A stretch of 64,000 nucleotides of DNA, taken from the NCBI GenBank assembly GCA_016801845.1, contig CM028915.1, forward strand, positions 9,793,001 to 9,857,000, written 5' to 3'. A program made the translations under genes and the position numbers. The notes beneath the pieces were generated by a model, which was not told the DNA's origin, did not search any database, and worked only from the letters and a program-made list of their open reading frames with translations. Positions 1 to 12,567 of this stretch are shown piece by piece (within the stretch, counting starts at the first letter, position 1; each line of letters opens with the position of its first letter). Origin of the DNA: Polydactylus sextarius (lineage: Eukaryota; Chordata; Actinopteri; Polynemidae).

Positions 1-1522
1 CTGTAGTTTAAACTAACCCACTGTGTCAAGTATATCTTTGCCCTCATACTGGGGCCTTGTATGTTTATAATTTCACTGTGTTTACCGGGCCATCTTATGT
101 AACTGTTTCTTAGATCTCTCGAGGATTGGGGGATCCAAGGCAGAGGCAGAGAGGATGTGCCCAGGGCAAGCAGTGGCTTTTCATACAACTCAGGCCCACC
201 ATGTACTCTGTTGTCATCTCTGTGGGGTTTGAAGGATTGTCAGATGGAGTAAAGGAAAGAAAGAGACCAAGTGTAAAAAAAACAGTTTGGATTGTTCCAG
301 CTGTTAGAACGTCAGTGATAAAGTAGTATAAAGAAATATCAGCAGCCTGTTGGTCCACACCCATATTTGCCATTTCTCAAAGACAGTCCAGGCGGCTGAG
401 AAAACACTTAGTGGAGACCACACAGGACCTTTCTGCTCATGGCTGGTCACAAATCCATGTCGTCACTCACTAGAACTACTACTCTCTATCTTCTTGGCTG
501 CAATATGAGAGAAACATGCTCCCACGGTTTAAAGTAACACTGGAATTGTCAAACTGTGGGTATTAGCTGACAATCCTTTACTTTCTTAGTCACAAATGTT
601 TATATTACAACTTAAACACTTTGAAACAGGGAGAAAGTCAGGGAAGAAATGTAGCTGTGAAAGTATGTGCACAAAATGTGTTATAGGAAGAACAAATAAA
701 AGGAAGGCAAGGGAGAATGATAAATAAAAGCAGTTGAGGAGGATACGGCACAGTATTACTTTTAAGGTAGACATTCTGCGTATGTCATGTTTACAACCCT
801 TTTACATTGAATGGTCTTGTATCAAATGTATGTGTGTGTGTGGGAGAGAGAGAGAAAGCTGGAATGTGTTTAGGCTCCTTGCTGAAATCAGAGTGAAACA
901 TCAACATTTGTGAACATTCATTCATTTTGGTTTGTTTAATTGATATAATTAAAAGAAAACAGAATCAATGAAATAGAGCATAAAACCAGAGTGAATCACA
1001 GTTAATAGAGTGAAGACTTAATAAGGTGTTGTAAGTCATGAAATAATGGATGTGATGTTTCAATGACCACCTCTACTGAGGTTAAGTTTTTTATCATTAT
1101 TTTATTGTACAGTATTAATCACCAGTATCATTAAAGTCCAATTTCTGGGTAATGTAAATGTAACTATGGATAATTATCTGCAGGTTCATTGTCTGGACTT
1201 TTGCTATATCCCTCCAATGGTAAGAGGGGGAGTCTTTCATAAATAATGTGGCAAAGCCAGTATAGAGCTGTGCATGGTGATGGGCTGATGGGAGGGGGAG
1301 TGGTCTCAACCATGCAAGGCTACAATAAAAGGCACTTGTCTGAACCTCTGAGGAGCCCAAACTTTCCAGTAGCACCGCAGGCGCCTGCTGCACAAAGACA
1401 GAACAAGGGGCCACTAGATGAATGAAAATTAAAAGAGAAGAAACATTAGATATTACAGTTAAGATTACTTAGTGTATTTTTTTTTCCTTTCTAAAAGTTT
1501 TATATTTATATTTTTATTGTAG
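1..1522. other. 5' flank or intron 1 of hapln1, no gene seen
   Basis: AT-rich DNA with short chance ORFs only. A small (TG)n/(GA)n tract lies at about 829-857. No coding similarity or RNA gene is recognisable. If the real hapln1 exon 1 lies outside the window, this is intron 1. Confidence 0.5.
1320..1460 (+). promoter_or_regulatory. possible hapln1 promoter / non-coding first exon
   Basis: A TATA-like AATAAAAGG lies at about 1324-1332, some 190 bp upstream of the acceptor of the first coding exon. It is followed by less AT-rich sequence (1350-1420) and a weak donor-like ACA|GTTAAG at 1458. Link protein genes have a non-coding exon 1, but in mammals it is far upstream, so this may be coincidental and the real exon 1 may lie outside the window. 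Confidence 0.2.
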
Positions 1523-1632
1523 TGGGTGAAAAAAAGAGAAAATGATGAGTCTGCTGTGCATCACAATAATCTCCCTGGCCCTGGCTGGCAATGCATACAG
1601 TCAGGTGACGGGCTCTCCCTTTCTTCTAACAG
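1523..1632 (+). CDS. hapln1: hapln1 first coding exon: signal peptide
   Basis: A polypyrimidine/AT-rich stretch ends in an AG at 1521-1522. A short 5' UTR follows, then two adjacent ATGs at 1542 and 1545. The frame begins MMSLLCITIISLALAGNAYS, a typical hydrophobic signal peptide, with cleavage plausible after the small residues near positions 16-19. The exon ends ACA G at 1632 before GTAAG, leaving phase 1. I chose the first ATG; using the second would remove one residue only. The segment between signal and Ig domain is shorter than in mammalian HAPLN1, which has about 10-15 more residues there. Confidence 0.85.
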
Positions 1633-4600
1633 GTAAGATTCAATTTCTGTAAATAAATAAATTATAAGAATAAGAATTTAAAAAAAAAAAAAAAAAAAAA
1701 CATATATGTACATGTATATATTACTTACATTTTTATGGTTAAAATTTATTTTGTCACTATTTTTGGTAAATGTAGTTTTTCATATGCGTGTGTATGTGTG
1801 TGAGCATGATTGTGCATGGAGAAGAAGATGAGCAGGAGGATGAGCTGTTTAAGGGACCTAAGTAATGTAGTGCCACAGCACAGGCTTGTGTAACAACAGG
1901 GTCATTGTAGCAGTAGGTAACGAAGTCGTCTCTGGGGTAACACACACATAGCCACAGTGTGACTCACCATTGACTCATTTACTTGCTGCATACAGACCAC
2001 CACAGCATGGACCGGCTGGTGAATAAATCACCCTGTCATTCACAGAGGCTCTCTGCCCACACTACTGAATGAAGACCACACCACTGATACTACTGGCTGT
2101 ACTTTCAAAATGGGTCACAGGTGCTTTAGTGGCTGAAACTGGGCTAGTAGTGCTTGTCTAGTTTTTGCATGTGAATTCTTACTAGAGTGCAAAAATATTC
2201 AGGAACTTGTCACAGTAAAATCTCTACCTTTTGTGATTTTTTTCACACCATTTTATTTGTTTGCTGTCATTGCTTCATTTTCATCTTGTTGCAGACAGTT
2301 CATGAAAATCTTGTCAGTGCGGACTCCACTATGCTCCATCACAGCACTATTATATTTCACTTTCATAGTTACTTACAGGAAGATACTGGGATGATTGGTG
2401 CAATTACAAGCTATTAAACACTAGAATAAGATCTTTTGCTATGATGAAAAGGGGAAAGGGGGCAGCTACAAGCTTTCATGTACTGATTTAATGTGTTTTC
2501 AGCAGCCCTCTCAAGCTGACTCAGTAGATGTCATATTAGGGATGTCTCAGCTCTCTCTCTTCCAAGACTGAAGGAAATGGCTTGTCTCTGAGGAGCAGTT
2601 TCACTCTGAGACAAGGTCATTTTTATTCACTCATTGGTCTATGATGTTGCAGCTGTGTGTGTGTGTGTTCATAGAAATGGACGTATGATGTATGGACATA
2701 TGATGTATATTTATACTGTAGATGACCTCAGTATCTGCATCATGGAAAGATATTGGATCAGCTCGTGCCAGTTTGGATGCTGTTCCATACGGTATAGTTT
2801 TTATTGGCTACATGAGCAGCATATTCTCTGTCTGTTCTCGGGGCGTTGCCTGCTCTTATACCTACTGACTCACTCTGGCACTGGGAAATTTTGGAAACCC
2901 ACCACAGTAACAGGCAGTCTGACAGGAGCAAAGTTAAGTTTAACGATCCACAGCCGAATGTATAGAGCCCTGTGTTGAACAGCAGCCAAATGACTCTGTC
3001 TTTCCCTGTAAGGTAATAGACTGTTAAGTCTAATGCTTACTGTGGCTGTTGGTTACTGAGGCTTGGCTCTATTGCAAGGACTGGCTGGAAATGGGCTGAG
3101 ACTGGAGGCTGAGCAGGAAATGCGTGTATGCTTGGGGATGAGACATTTGTAGAGCCAAGTTTGCATGTATATTAATTCAATTTGAATGAAATTTAACAAA
3201 TGACTGTGATGAGAGTCTGTTATACATGTGTTAGAGGTCAGTACTGCAGATTGCATATGTGTATTGATGTAAGCAATACACACCTAAACCTTGTGTTTGT
3301 CTTGTTCCTGGACAACAGGAAACAGTTTATTGGAACTGATGTGTAGGAGTTGGCCTGCTGTGTTTGTCGCAGCTGTGCTTGTTAATTATTTCTCCATCCT
3401 GACACAAGTGGCCAGCAGCACAAGAGAGCAAAGCTGTGGGATGTTGTAAAGCATCACATCTCTAACTACTCTTTCAGAGGGTGTGGCCCATTGTACACAC
3501 ACTCATATAAACATGCAGTGATCTCACTCTTCAGATTTTAATCTTCTCCGTCCTTGCATGCATGAGAAACTTTGAGCAAATTAAACATTAGGATCATTTA
3601 ATAAATGTAAGTGTAAATTATGCTATAGGGGTTTAACAATGCAATTAAACTCTTCTAGTCTCAGAATATATTGGTCACCACATAGATTTGGACCACTATT
3701 GTTGTTTTATTTTATAGTTTGGTGTTACAAATAAGCAGATGGTTCCAATCACTACTTAATACAACCTTTTACAATTGTGCTGGGTCATGAAATGGCAGTA
3801 GGTCTTGGCTGCAGCTGCAGAGTATTTTTATTGTCATGCACATGTGTTCATTTAATTTGCTATGTTTTCTTCAGCTGCAGTCTTCGCAGAAATTTCAAAT
3901 AGAAACCAGTCAGAATTCTTTTTTTTAATTATTCTAAACGTGCCAATTTGGCACCACCTTTGACCTCGCAGAGTCTTATATAAATAGAATGTTGTTTGAG
4001 GTGTGACAGAATAAAAGCTTCCCTCTTTTCCTGAAAGGCTAAATACACAAAACAGGCTGTTACTTTATGAGTGCTGTGTGCCCCACTTGGTTGGGGCCAC
4101 ATTCTCCTGTGGGACATGTGTCTGCTGGTAACTGCAAGAGCAGAGTGTGGAATTACTTTCAACATGCCTGTTTCTATGTCTGCTGCTACCGTCTCTTAGG
4201 CATTATTATCTTCAAGGTTGCTCTAAAATATATGACATGTCTAAGAAACTGAGTTAACTTTAATACCATAATTTGGTAATCTATAAGGTATTATGTTGGT
4301 TGGTATTCTGAGGTCTTTTCTCAGGATTATTTTTGATTAGTTCCCCTCAAGTTTTGGGATTTTAAACCACATCCAGTGGTTGATATTATTCTCCAAACAA
4401 AGCAGTTTCTCCAAAACACAGAACAATGAACCCATTTATTCTTCCAACTGTACTCACCCTGAGAAAGGTTTAGAAATCTGGAAAATTTTAGGAAGAAATG
4501 TCGTATAGCATCACATCTGGTGAGCTTGTGTTTGACATCACTCGCACCCTCACCTTCGCCAGGCCTTTTGATGAGCACCTAAAGTCTTCCTGGATCGCTC

Positions 4601-7600
4601 GGATTTCAATTACGCTTAATACAAACTTCTACCATGCAGATAATTTATGAAGCTCTGACTCATTCCTTTCTGACAGAATGGTCAAAGAGGGATCTTGTCC
4701 AGACTTCTTTTAAACTTCACCTCTTTGGAAGACATAAGTCATTTGCAGAGACAAAGAGGGTGTTTCCTAGCTCATAAAATTCCCTGCAACCTGACGACCA
4801 GTTAAGAGGCAAGGAAAGCTACTGGGTGTGGTGAATTTGTAATGGAAATAGTCTTTTGACATGCAGATATATGATTTTAAAAAATGGGGCAAAAATGAAG
4901 GACACCATGGCATAAGATGGGAATTAAGGTTAGATTAGGTCAGAAGTACTACCACTGATGGAATCCTTCTGCAGAACTCAATACTAATGATCTGAACCCT
5001 ACTGAAAAAAGTACAGACACACATCTGCTGTGTGGTTAGAATCTAAATTTGGGACAGTTTAGGCATAGGTTTGATTAGAAGTCATTTTAGTGTCAGTGTG
5101 TGTGTGTTTGTGTGTGTGTGCATAGTGGGGGTCAGGCTATCGGTTGATCAGAGCAGAAGGGAAGCAAGCCAGCCAGGCTCCTGTAATTTCCGGTATTGCC
5201 CATGTGGAAAACGTTTCCCCTGCTGAAGAGCCGGTGACACAGTGTTCCAGTTGTGGACCTGGTGTGGCTGCTCAGAGTGAGTCGACTCAACACAGATGCT
5301 GGCATCCTCAGTCAGAAAGCATAGACAGACCGTTATAGACAGAAATCATACACACTGAGAAAGTGGGAAGAAAAATAAATCAGAAACAGAGCTGTGCAAG
5401 GTTTTTAGTGAATTGTAGACATAGCAACAGACACTCAAGGGACAATGTTTAAGCACGGAAACTGGATTCAGCCAACAACTTCTTGGTTGCATAAGGGTAA
5501 TAGTAATGTCTGCAAGCTGCTTACAAGCAAAAAGCCAAAGCTGTAGACACTGATTCACCTAGTTATGTAATTATGTATTATAATATCACATGACAAATCC
5601 AGTGAACTGCCATTTAATTCCACTTACAAAGTCAATTGTTCAGGGCTCTGCCTGTGGTGGCGGGGGGGTCAAGGGTCTTGTACATCCATCCATCTGGTGC
5701 TTATTATTGCTTGGCACAGGTCACCCCTTGCTGGTTGGGGGCTTCTTAACTAAGCAAACCCTGTGAGGTCTAAACATAGACATTGCAAAGATGGTGGGAA
5801 CCCATAGTGAGACACAAATGTACTACCATTATGACTTAAAGGGTGGTCTCGTTGGCACATGGAGGATAGGAAGGGAGTGCACAGAGGAAATAAGCTCAGT
5901 AAAAAAAAAAAAAAATTATATCAGGCTGGATTCGGTAAATCACTATCTCGCTTACTTTTCTTGTTATTGACTTGGATGATGACATGGTTTACATAAATCA
6001 GATGGCGTGGAAGCAAGATAAGCACTGTGCGGGTTAAAGCAGAGGAAGATTTATAAGAGCCAGGACTGACAAGAGCAGGAAGGAGACTGAAGAGCACTGC
6101 TGGCTCTAGGGGCTGAAGGTTGGCTAGTGTCCAATCCTGCATCTAATAAACCAAACAGAGCACCAGACTCTTTAAAAGTTTTGTGAGAGACAATGATTTG
6201 ACCATAAGGGTATTGGTACATTACAAAAACACACAGTCTACAGTGCCAGGTATTTTCCCTTTTTTTGGTGTCACATGCCCAGTCAATACCAAATTCCAGA
6301 AATGTTATATCATGTTTTTTGTTTTTGCTCCAGTGAAGGTTATTGCCGACCTAGGCGCCAACGTCAGTCTGCCCTGCAGGCTCCCATCCAAAGATGCTGG
6401 AATCTTTGGTCATACTGGAATTCGTGTTAAATGGACCAAGGTGGCTGAAGATGAAGCACTGAACCAGGATGTGCTGCTTTCGATGGGATTCCACAAGAGG
6501 ACCTATGGAAGCTTCGAGGACCGTGTCTTTCTGGAGGAACATGACAGTGACGATGCCTCCTTGATGATAACTGATGTCTCTAAGGAAGACACAGGAAAAT
6601 ACCGCTGTGAGATCATCAATGGCATGTTAGACATGGTGCAAGAAATCTTCTTAGAGGTGCAGAGTGGTCTCACTGATGGTAAATTCTGTTTTTTATATTT
6701 ATCTTATATTTAGAACCTTGGCTGAGTAACAGACCGCATCTCATTTCAAGTCATATACATGTAATTTGTAGTTGGAAAGACATTGGAGTATATTCAGTCT
6801 TCACTAGACATTTCATATAGGTCCTTTCCTCTGTGAAAAACTGATCATTCATGATTAACTATCCTATTCAGTGAGGCTTTCATTTCTAGTCATTGAAAAC
6901 ATCCAGAGTCCCTTTTCTTGTGGATAAAGTAAAACAATAGAAAAGACAGCTTGTGCTGATTTATTCAAACCACTCGTAATGATTCAGCCATGATTACACT
7001 TGAATACTGTTCAACATCAGTAAACAGAAACACATTTTGCATCTGTTCTATTCTTAATCCTCATACATCTGACTTGCTTGTCAGATTTTATAGACAAAAA
7101 AATGTTTTCCTGAGACAGACAACAAGGAACAAGACACAGTCAATTCTACAGTGTATTTCTAAAATATTGTATGATGACACATTAAATGTTTACAGTATGT
7201 CAAAGCTCTTAGCACCAAAGGGCAGCTCCCAACCGCATTTTTTGACATATTCACATATGTGAAGGATCAGTCTGGGTGGAGGCTGGACATGCTCATGTAG
7301 TTTTAGACAAACGTAGCTTGAAAAGAATAACAGTCCTCTGCTGGTTTTATGGAGCTGTTAAAATTTGATTTCAGTAATCATGGAAAACAGCAATAGTAAG
7401 TAATAGTAGTAATTTACCAAGGCAGAACTTGGTATTAACAAGGCACCATAATGAGTACACTAAGCTATCAGAACCTTTCTGCCATTATTATACTGAAGTA
7501 TTTTATGTATGATTTTATTGCTTTGATCTCTAATGTAGCAGAGCTTAACACCTAGTTTTCATAAGACTGTCTTTTCTTCTGTGAAGACGGGTGGACTAGC

Positions 7601-8836
7601 ACAAAATTAATGAGATCGAAAAGTGTGGCCTCTCAAGACATTTTGCAAGCTGGTGGACTTGAAAGACTAATAAGCCTACATTCACTAAAATAAAACTAAA
7701 CATATTGTATGCCAGCTAAGTCAGCTTCCCCAGAGAGACTGCAATGGACTCCAAGACCACACACACTTTTTTCATTTGTCTGCAGGCCTGAATTGCTGTA
7801 AATTAGCATCATAAGTGGACAAAAAATTAAGCCAAAGATTTTGACTTTGTCAGTTGCAATCATGCCAACAGTTTTTTTTACAATGTGTTAACTAACATAG
7901 TCACATTATTTAATCTTAATATTATTTTTAATTCAAACTAATAGGTTAACATATTATTATATTAATTTAATCTCTTATGCCTCACTCAGGTGTTGTATTC
8001 CCATACTCCCCCAATTTGGGCCGCTACCAAATGAACTTCGATCAAGCTGTGCAGGCTTGTATGGATCAAGATGCTGTGGTTGCCTCATATGATCAGCTGT
8101 TTGAAGCCTGGAAGGGAGGTCTGGACTGGTGCAATGCTGGATGGCTCAGTGATGGCACCGTGAAGTATCCCATCACCAACCCCAGAGAGCCCTGTGGTGG
8201 CTCCAACAATGGGCCTGGCCTCAGAAACTATGGCCCTCGTGACAAACAGACAAGCCATTTTGATGTGTTTTGCTACACTTCTGCACTGAAGGGTAAGGTT
8301 GTTTAGTTATCCACTGTGCTGATTTGACATATAGGTCGTTAATTGATCTTGTGGTAAGGTTGCACCAAGAATCATATTGATTTTGCATAGATCTAGACTA
8401 CAAGCTAGACTACATCGTAGCTAGACTACAATGTTAAAAACAATCAGACAAATAAAATGTGACTATACAATAAATACAACTATAATAGATAAAGAAAGCT
8501 TATCAAGTTCTTTTTATGATAATTTGTATTATTTCTTTGCCATCAGGACGTCTCTATTGGCTGGTCCAGCCTGAGAGGTTGACCTTTAATGAAGCTGTAC
8601 AGGCATGTCTGGATGATGGTGCAGAGATTGCCAAAGTGGGCCACATGTATGCTGCCTGGAAGCTCGAGGGCTACGATCGCTGTGATGCTGGCTGGTTGGC
8701 TGATGGAAGTGTCCGCTATCCCATCAGCAGACCTCGCAAGAACTGCAGCCCCACAGAGGTTGCAGTGCGGTTTGTTGGATTCCCAGACAAGACACAGAAG
8801 TCTTACGGTGTCTACTGCTACAAGCCTGAGCAATGA
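1542..8836 (+). CDS. hapln1: hapln1, hyaluronan and proteoglycan link protein 1 (gene-level CDS span, 4 coding exons)
   Basis: Secreted link protein that stabilises the non-covalent complex between hyaluronan and lectican G1 domains in the extracellular matrix. Coding exons are 1542..1632, 6334..6678, 7990..8292 and 8547..8836. All three introns are phase 1 with GT/AG ends, and the joined frame is 1,029 nt (342 residues plus TGA), close to the roughly 354 usual for HAPLN1. Domain order: signal peptide (about 1-20), Ig V domain (about 31-145), Link module 1 (146-246), Link module 2 (247-342). The Ig cysteines and the four cysteines of each Link module are all present. The family paralogues HAPLN2/3/4 sit beside other lecticans (BCAN/ACAN/NCAN); the convergent versican neighbour and the sequence (for example LDWCNAGWLSDG, GYDRCDAGWLADGS) argue for HAPLN1. 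Whether it is teleost copy a or b cannot be decided here. Confidence 0.93.
1633..6333 (+). other. hapln1: hapln1 intron between signal and Ig exons
   Basis: A 4.7 kb phase 1 intron. It contains a poly(A) run at about 1680-1700, short TG-rich tracts (about 2655-2670 and 5094-5121) and a poly(A) tract near 5900-5914. I see no exon, RNA gene or clear mobile element inside. Confidence 0.8.
6334..6678 (+). CDS. hapln1: hapln1 exon: immunoglobulin V-type domain
   Basis: Acceptor TGCTCCAG ends at 6333 and donor G|GTAAAT begins at 6679, both in phase 1. The domain runs from NVSLPCR (first Ig cysteine, inside an N-glycosylation sequon N-V-S) through IRVKWTK (core tryptophan) and DASLMITDV to DTGKYRCEI (second cysteine of the D-x-G-x-Y-x-C signature). 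In link proteins this domain mediates pairing with the Ig domain of the lectican G1 region, here supplied by the neighbouring versican gene. The open frame extends 5' of the acceptor only by chance. Confidence 0.93.
6679..7989 (+). other. hapln1: hapln1 intron between Ig and Link 1 exons
   Basis: A 1.3 kb phase 1 intron, AT-rich, with no recognisable embedded gene or repeat. The next intron (8293..8546) is only 254 bp. Confidence 0.85.
7990..8292 (+). CDS. hapln1: hapln1 exon: Link module 1 (hyaluronan binding)
   Basis: The acceptor CTCAG ends at 7989 and the donor G|GTAAGG begins at 8293. The exon starts GVVFPYSP, the usual start of the first Link module. The four conserved cysteines are visible in AVQACMD, LDWCNAG, REPCGG and VFCYT, with the invariant NAGWLSDG loop. 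Link modules bind hyaluronan; the two tandem modules together form the hyaluronan-binding unit. Confidence 0.94.
8547..8836 (+). CDS. hapln1: hapln1 last exon: Link module 2 and stop
   Basis: The acceptor CATCAG ends at 8546. The exon begins GRLYWLVQPERLTFNEA and ends YGVYCYKPEQ followed by TGA at 8834-8836. Four Link cysteines are present (VQACLD, YDRCDAG, KNCSP, VYCYK). The cysteine at KNCSP is worth noting because this loop (SRPRKNCSPTE) is where mammalian HAPLN1 has a run of arginines. The C-terminus stops directly after the module, as is usual for link proteins. Confidence 0.94.
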
Positions 8837-10425
8837 GAGGCTCGATACGAGTAGGGAAGCCATAACCACCAAAGAGCAGCAACAACCACAACAAATAAAA
8901 TCAACAATAAAGCAGATAAGCTTTAGATTTTAATTAGCATGATCTCATTACTTTTCTGAAGCTGTGATAACCCTTTTTAACTCTTAAATCCATATGCAAT
9001 AAATGACAACATATTTTGTAGCCATTAAGTTTTGTTTTACTCTTAACTGTGCATTCATTAATTTGAGTGTTGGGTAAAGGGCAACAGTGTTAATGTATGA
9101 GTGATGTGACAGAGACAAAAACTTAATGGTCGTGAAACATCATCTAAGTTTGGTTTGTACTCCACAGAATGATTAGATGTGTGAAGTACAAGACTGAGAG
9201 AATTTATGCTCACGTGCAGATCACATTTGCTGCTTTGAGGATGTGTCTTAAGAACAAAACCACGTGATACCAGAGTTTATTGCATCGGTCAGAGACCCTA
9301 AATTGATTTCAGTCACAAACATCATTTAGTTACTACTGTTGAGCTATGGATATCAACATGTTACACTGCAGCAAGTAAGCAACCAGATTCCTCTCTGATT
9401 TGTTGAGGCTCTTTTTTCAATGTCTTAAACTGCATAAAGGTTTTTCAACCTGGGAGCTGTGATCAAATTTACTGTTTAACAAGGAAGTGAATGTAAATGT
9501 CTCTGACTGTGACCTATTCAGCATTGAGTAATAGCTCCTATTAGATCAACTCCTAGTTACAAGTTGAAAGACACTTTTACTGTTGTGACCTTATGCATAA
9601 ATGTTTTTGTTTGTTTTTTAATGAAACGGTAAACCTAAACACAGATAATGTTTTACATTTGTGATTTAAAAAAAAAAAAATATGAAGTGTAGTTTTTTAA
9701 AAAATTCATAACCAGCCAAAATAAAACAAGATTTCAGCTTGATAGTGAAAGCAGAATCGTTGCAGGTCTTCCCTTCACCCAGCACAGCCTTTTAACAAAC
9801 TATATTCTTGAATCAACTCTCGGGCAAAAATTTCATATATCAAATGAAATCTCTTCCGAGTTTCCCAAACTGATTTTGAGTTCATGAACTGTAAATGTCC
9901 ACTGGCACTTTTTTTAAAGACCTGATTCACATTGATGATCCATCACTCTCCTAAATGAGGATTCCTTGATAGTCGTAGATATACTAAAGTGACTGAGTCT
10001 GAATATGTGTTTAAAACCTGCAAAATCAGTTTACATTGTCTCCAATAGTTCTCTGTACGTCACAACCAGAAGCTATCAAACTTTTTAGGTATCAGTTATA
10101 AAAGTAGTTTGTTATTTTGGTTTTTGCTTTTTGCTTTTTGTCACAGTATCTTTTACTTTTTACATTTCTAACCATGGGCACTGACATATGGTACTTACTG
10201 CAGGTTACATGTGGTATTATGGTGATACATTGTTTGTAAAATCTGAACTTAAAAATGTCTGTCACACTTTTCTACACACTTGATGCATGAAAAAAGTGAA
10301 GGTATTTTTGTATCTTATCGCCATGTACCTTTTCTCAAGAAATCACTTTGAAATAAAGAACATAACTTTTGAAAGTTTGAAATTGCTTCTCTTTTCAACA
10401 ATAAACATTGTTATTTCCACTGGAA
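8837..10425 (+). other. hapln1: hapln1 3' UTR (predicted) with several poly(A) signals
   Basis: AT-rich sequence after the stop codon with no open frame of interest. AATAAA hexamers on the + strand occur at 8894, 8906, 8998, 10352 and 10400. The early trio would give a 3' UTR of about 0.1-0.2 kb and the late pair one of about 1.5 kb, so alternative polyadenylation is possible. The end used cannot be determined from sequence alone. Confidence 0.5.
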
Positions 10426-12428
10426 CCAAACCAGATGCATTATGTGGTGATACTGTGGTTTGAACAGAGTTTTAAACAGCATTGTTTAAGCTGCCAAATT
10501 CAGGGGCCATGTATTTGGCATGAGCCCATTTCACAGAGAGGACTTCAGATTAGACTCTCCTCACAATTATTTGTTCTTTGGCATTTTTTTAAATTCAGTG
10601 CCAGACTTCCAGCCCACCACTAAGTTAGACAAAAGGAACAGTAACACAGTCTGTAAGAGGCTTGTGGGAATGCATGGGAATGGGGTCAGATTTAGGTAGA
10701 TACAACAGAGCAATGTCAAAGACATTGTAGACAAATGTAAATGTGTATGCTGACAAGTCCACCGATGCAAGATATTTGCGCTCCAGCAGAATGCAGCAAA
10801 AGAAAAAGAGCTTTACTTTAAAATAGAAAATGGTACTGATGTTTTCTGCCTCTCAAATGGAATCTAAGTATACTATTATATATTTGGAATCAATGCACCA
10901 GCCATAGGTGTTTCTACACACTTGTGGCAAAGAGTGAGCTTTTTTTTACCTCTTTGTGCTAGACGCAGACAGATAAATTAATAAGAAATTGCTGTTCCTT
11001 CACTGATTTAGTATTGGCAATGATAAACATTTCATTTGTGTTCTCACTGTGGTATTCATCATCAAACCATTCATCAAATGTTTTTTTAACAAGTCAGATG
11101 ATCCCAAATACTTGTCACTCACAGGTATCCAGATTAAGTTACATGACAAGAAAACAGCAGGGTAATGAGAGAATGATAGACACTCTGCATCCAACTCAAC
11201 AAAGAGGTGCCTGTCAAAGCTAGGAAATAAGAGTACGGATATACTTCCTTCCCAAAACAAACCACAAAAGCCTACTAAATACCAAAGCAACCTGGGCTAA
11301 GAGGACCGTGGTTTTTGCACTGATCACCCAGGAGACATCTGCATTTCATGAGGCAAAATTGTAGGTTTTAGTCTTGCTGGGCCATCTAGGACCAGACTTT
11401 GATCAGACGTCAGGTCCTGTCTAATGACAGAGCAGGCAGCAGCAATGAAAACCACAGAAGCCCAAACTCACACACAGATTACTTCGACAAGCTTGTGTTG
11501 TTACCTTGGTAATGGAGTTTTCTGCTATTAGGTAGAGTGAGCGTGAACTTTAAGGCATCGCTGTATAAGGGGGTGTTGAAGGGTAATGTATACAAAAAGC
11601 TTCTGTTTTTACACTCAGTGAATTATATGCTTACTTAAAGTACCACCATAAAGGTATACAAATGATTAAATAATCAGTAAAAGCCTGTTTCAGCTGTGCT
11701 ATCAAATAAAAACTCTGTAGAGTAGTATACTTAGATACAGAACTACAGTTGTACAGCATCAGCCATTTTAGCATGTGTCACTTCTCCTAATATCACATAT
11801 ATTTTCTATAATTCACATTGCTGTCTCCTGAACGCTTCATCTGTCTACCAAAAGATTTGTAGAGCACATCTGATCTACAGTAAGCTTTGCATGGCTTTGC
11901 AATATTTTGGGATGATATATTGTTATAAAGTTCTACAGAGTGTGATGCAGAAAATTCAGTGTGGCCACACATTGTTTGGATTCCAAAAAGACAAATATGA
12001 AACATCTACCCTATTCTATTATGCTGGCCAAACACAAATTCAAGTTTATGGCTTAGTCTGATAGCACTACCTGCTGGTGAAACCACCACATTATTTACAC
12101 TATCCACAATTTACCTTGTCCCAAAATGTTCATTCATTCATTCATTCATTTAAAAATAATGTTAAAAGGTTGTGACTCCATCATAGCAGTAGAAAAAATT
12201 AAACAAAATAAAGAGAAAAACTTTGGGAAATATAGACCATCCGTAGTACCAAACCTGCACTTCTTTAAATGCAGGAAAAGAAAGAGAGACACCCAACAAC
12301 TAGAGAAAACCCTCAACCACAGCAGCACTTACATACTATGCAGCAGTCCCGATACCACAATCATCATGAAGCTCAAAATAAAATCTGCGTAATATATATA
12401 TATATATATCTATATATATATCTATATA
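10426..12428. other. convergent intergenic gap between hapln1 and vcan
   Basis: About 2 kb of AT-rich DNA between the last candidate hapln1 poly(A) signal and the nearest candidate vcan poly(A) signal. The only open frames are short chance ones without family features. It contains a (TTCA)n-like stretch near 12130-12150 and an (AT)n tract from about 12391. Confidence 0.6.
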
Positions 12429-12532
12429 TTTATTTTATTTCTTTGGTGATTTAAAGCAGGAAAAATGTTTGATTTTCTTTTTAAAATTTCACAAACATCC
12501 CAGACATTCACATTATAAAAAAAAAAGGAAAA

Positions 12533-12566
<34 letters not shown>
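12391..12566. repeat. (AT)n microsatellite and long poly(A) tract
   Basis: An interrupted TA repeat runs from about 12391 to 12430. About 100 bp further a + strand A-rich block (12517-12566) ends in an uninterrupted run of over 30 A. The A-run could be the tail of an old retroposed element, but I recognise no body upstream of it, so it is called simple repeat. Confidence 0.85.

Positions 12567-12567
<1 letters not shown>

Noticed and set aside
12517..12566. Processed pseudogene tail
   Set aside because: A long A-run is present but no retroposed body is recognisable upstream of it.
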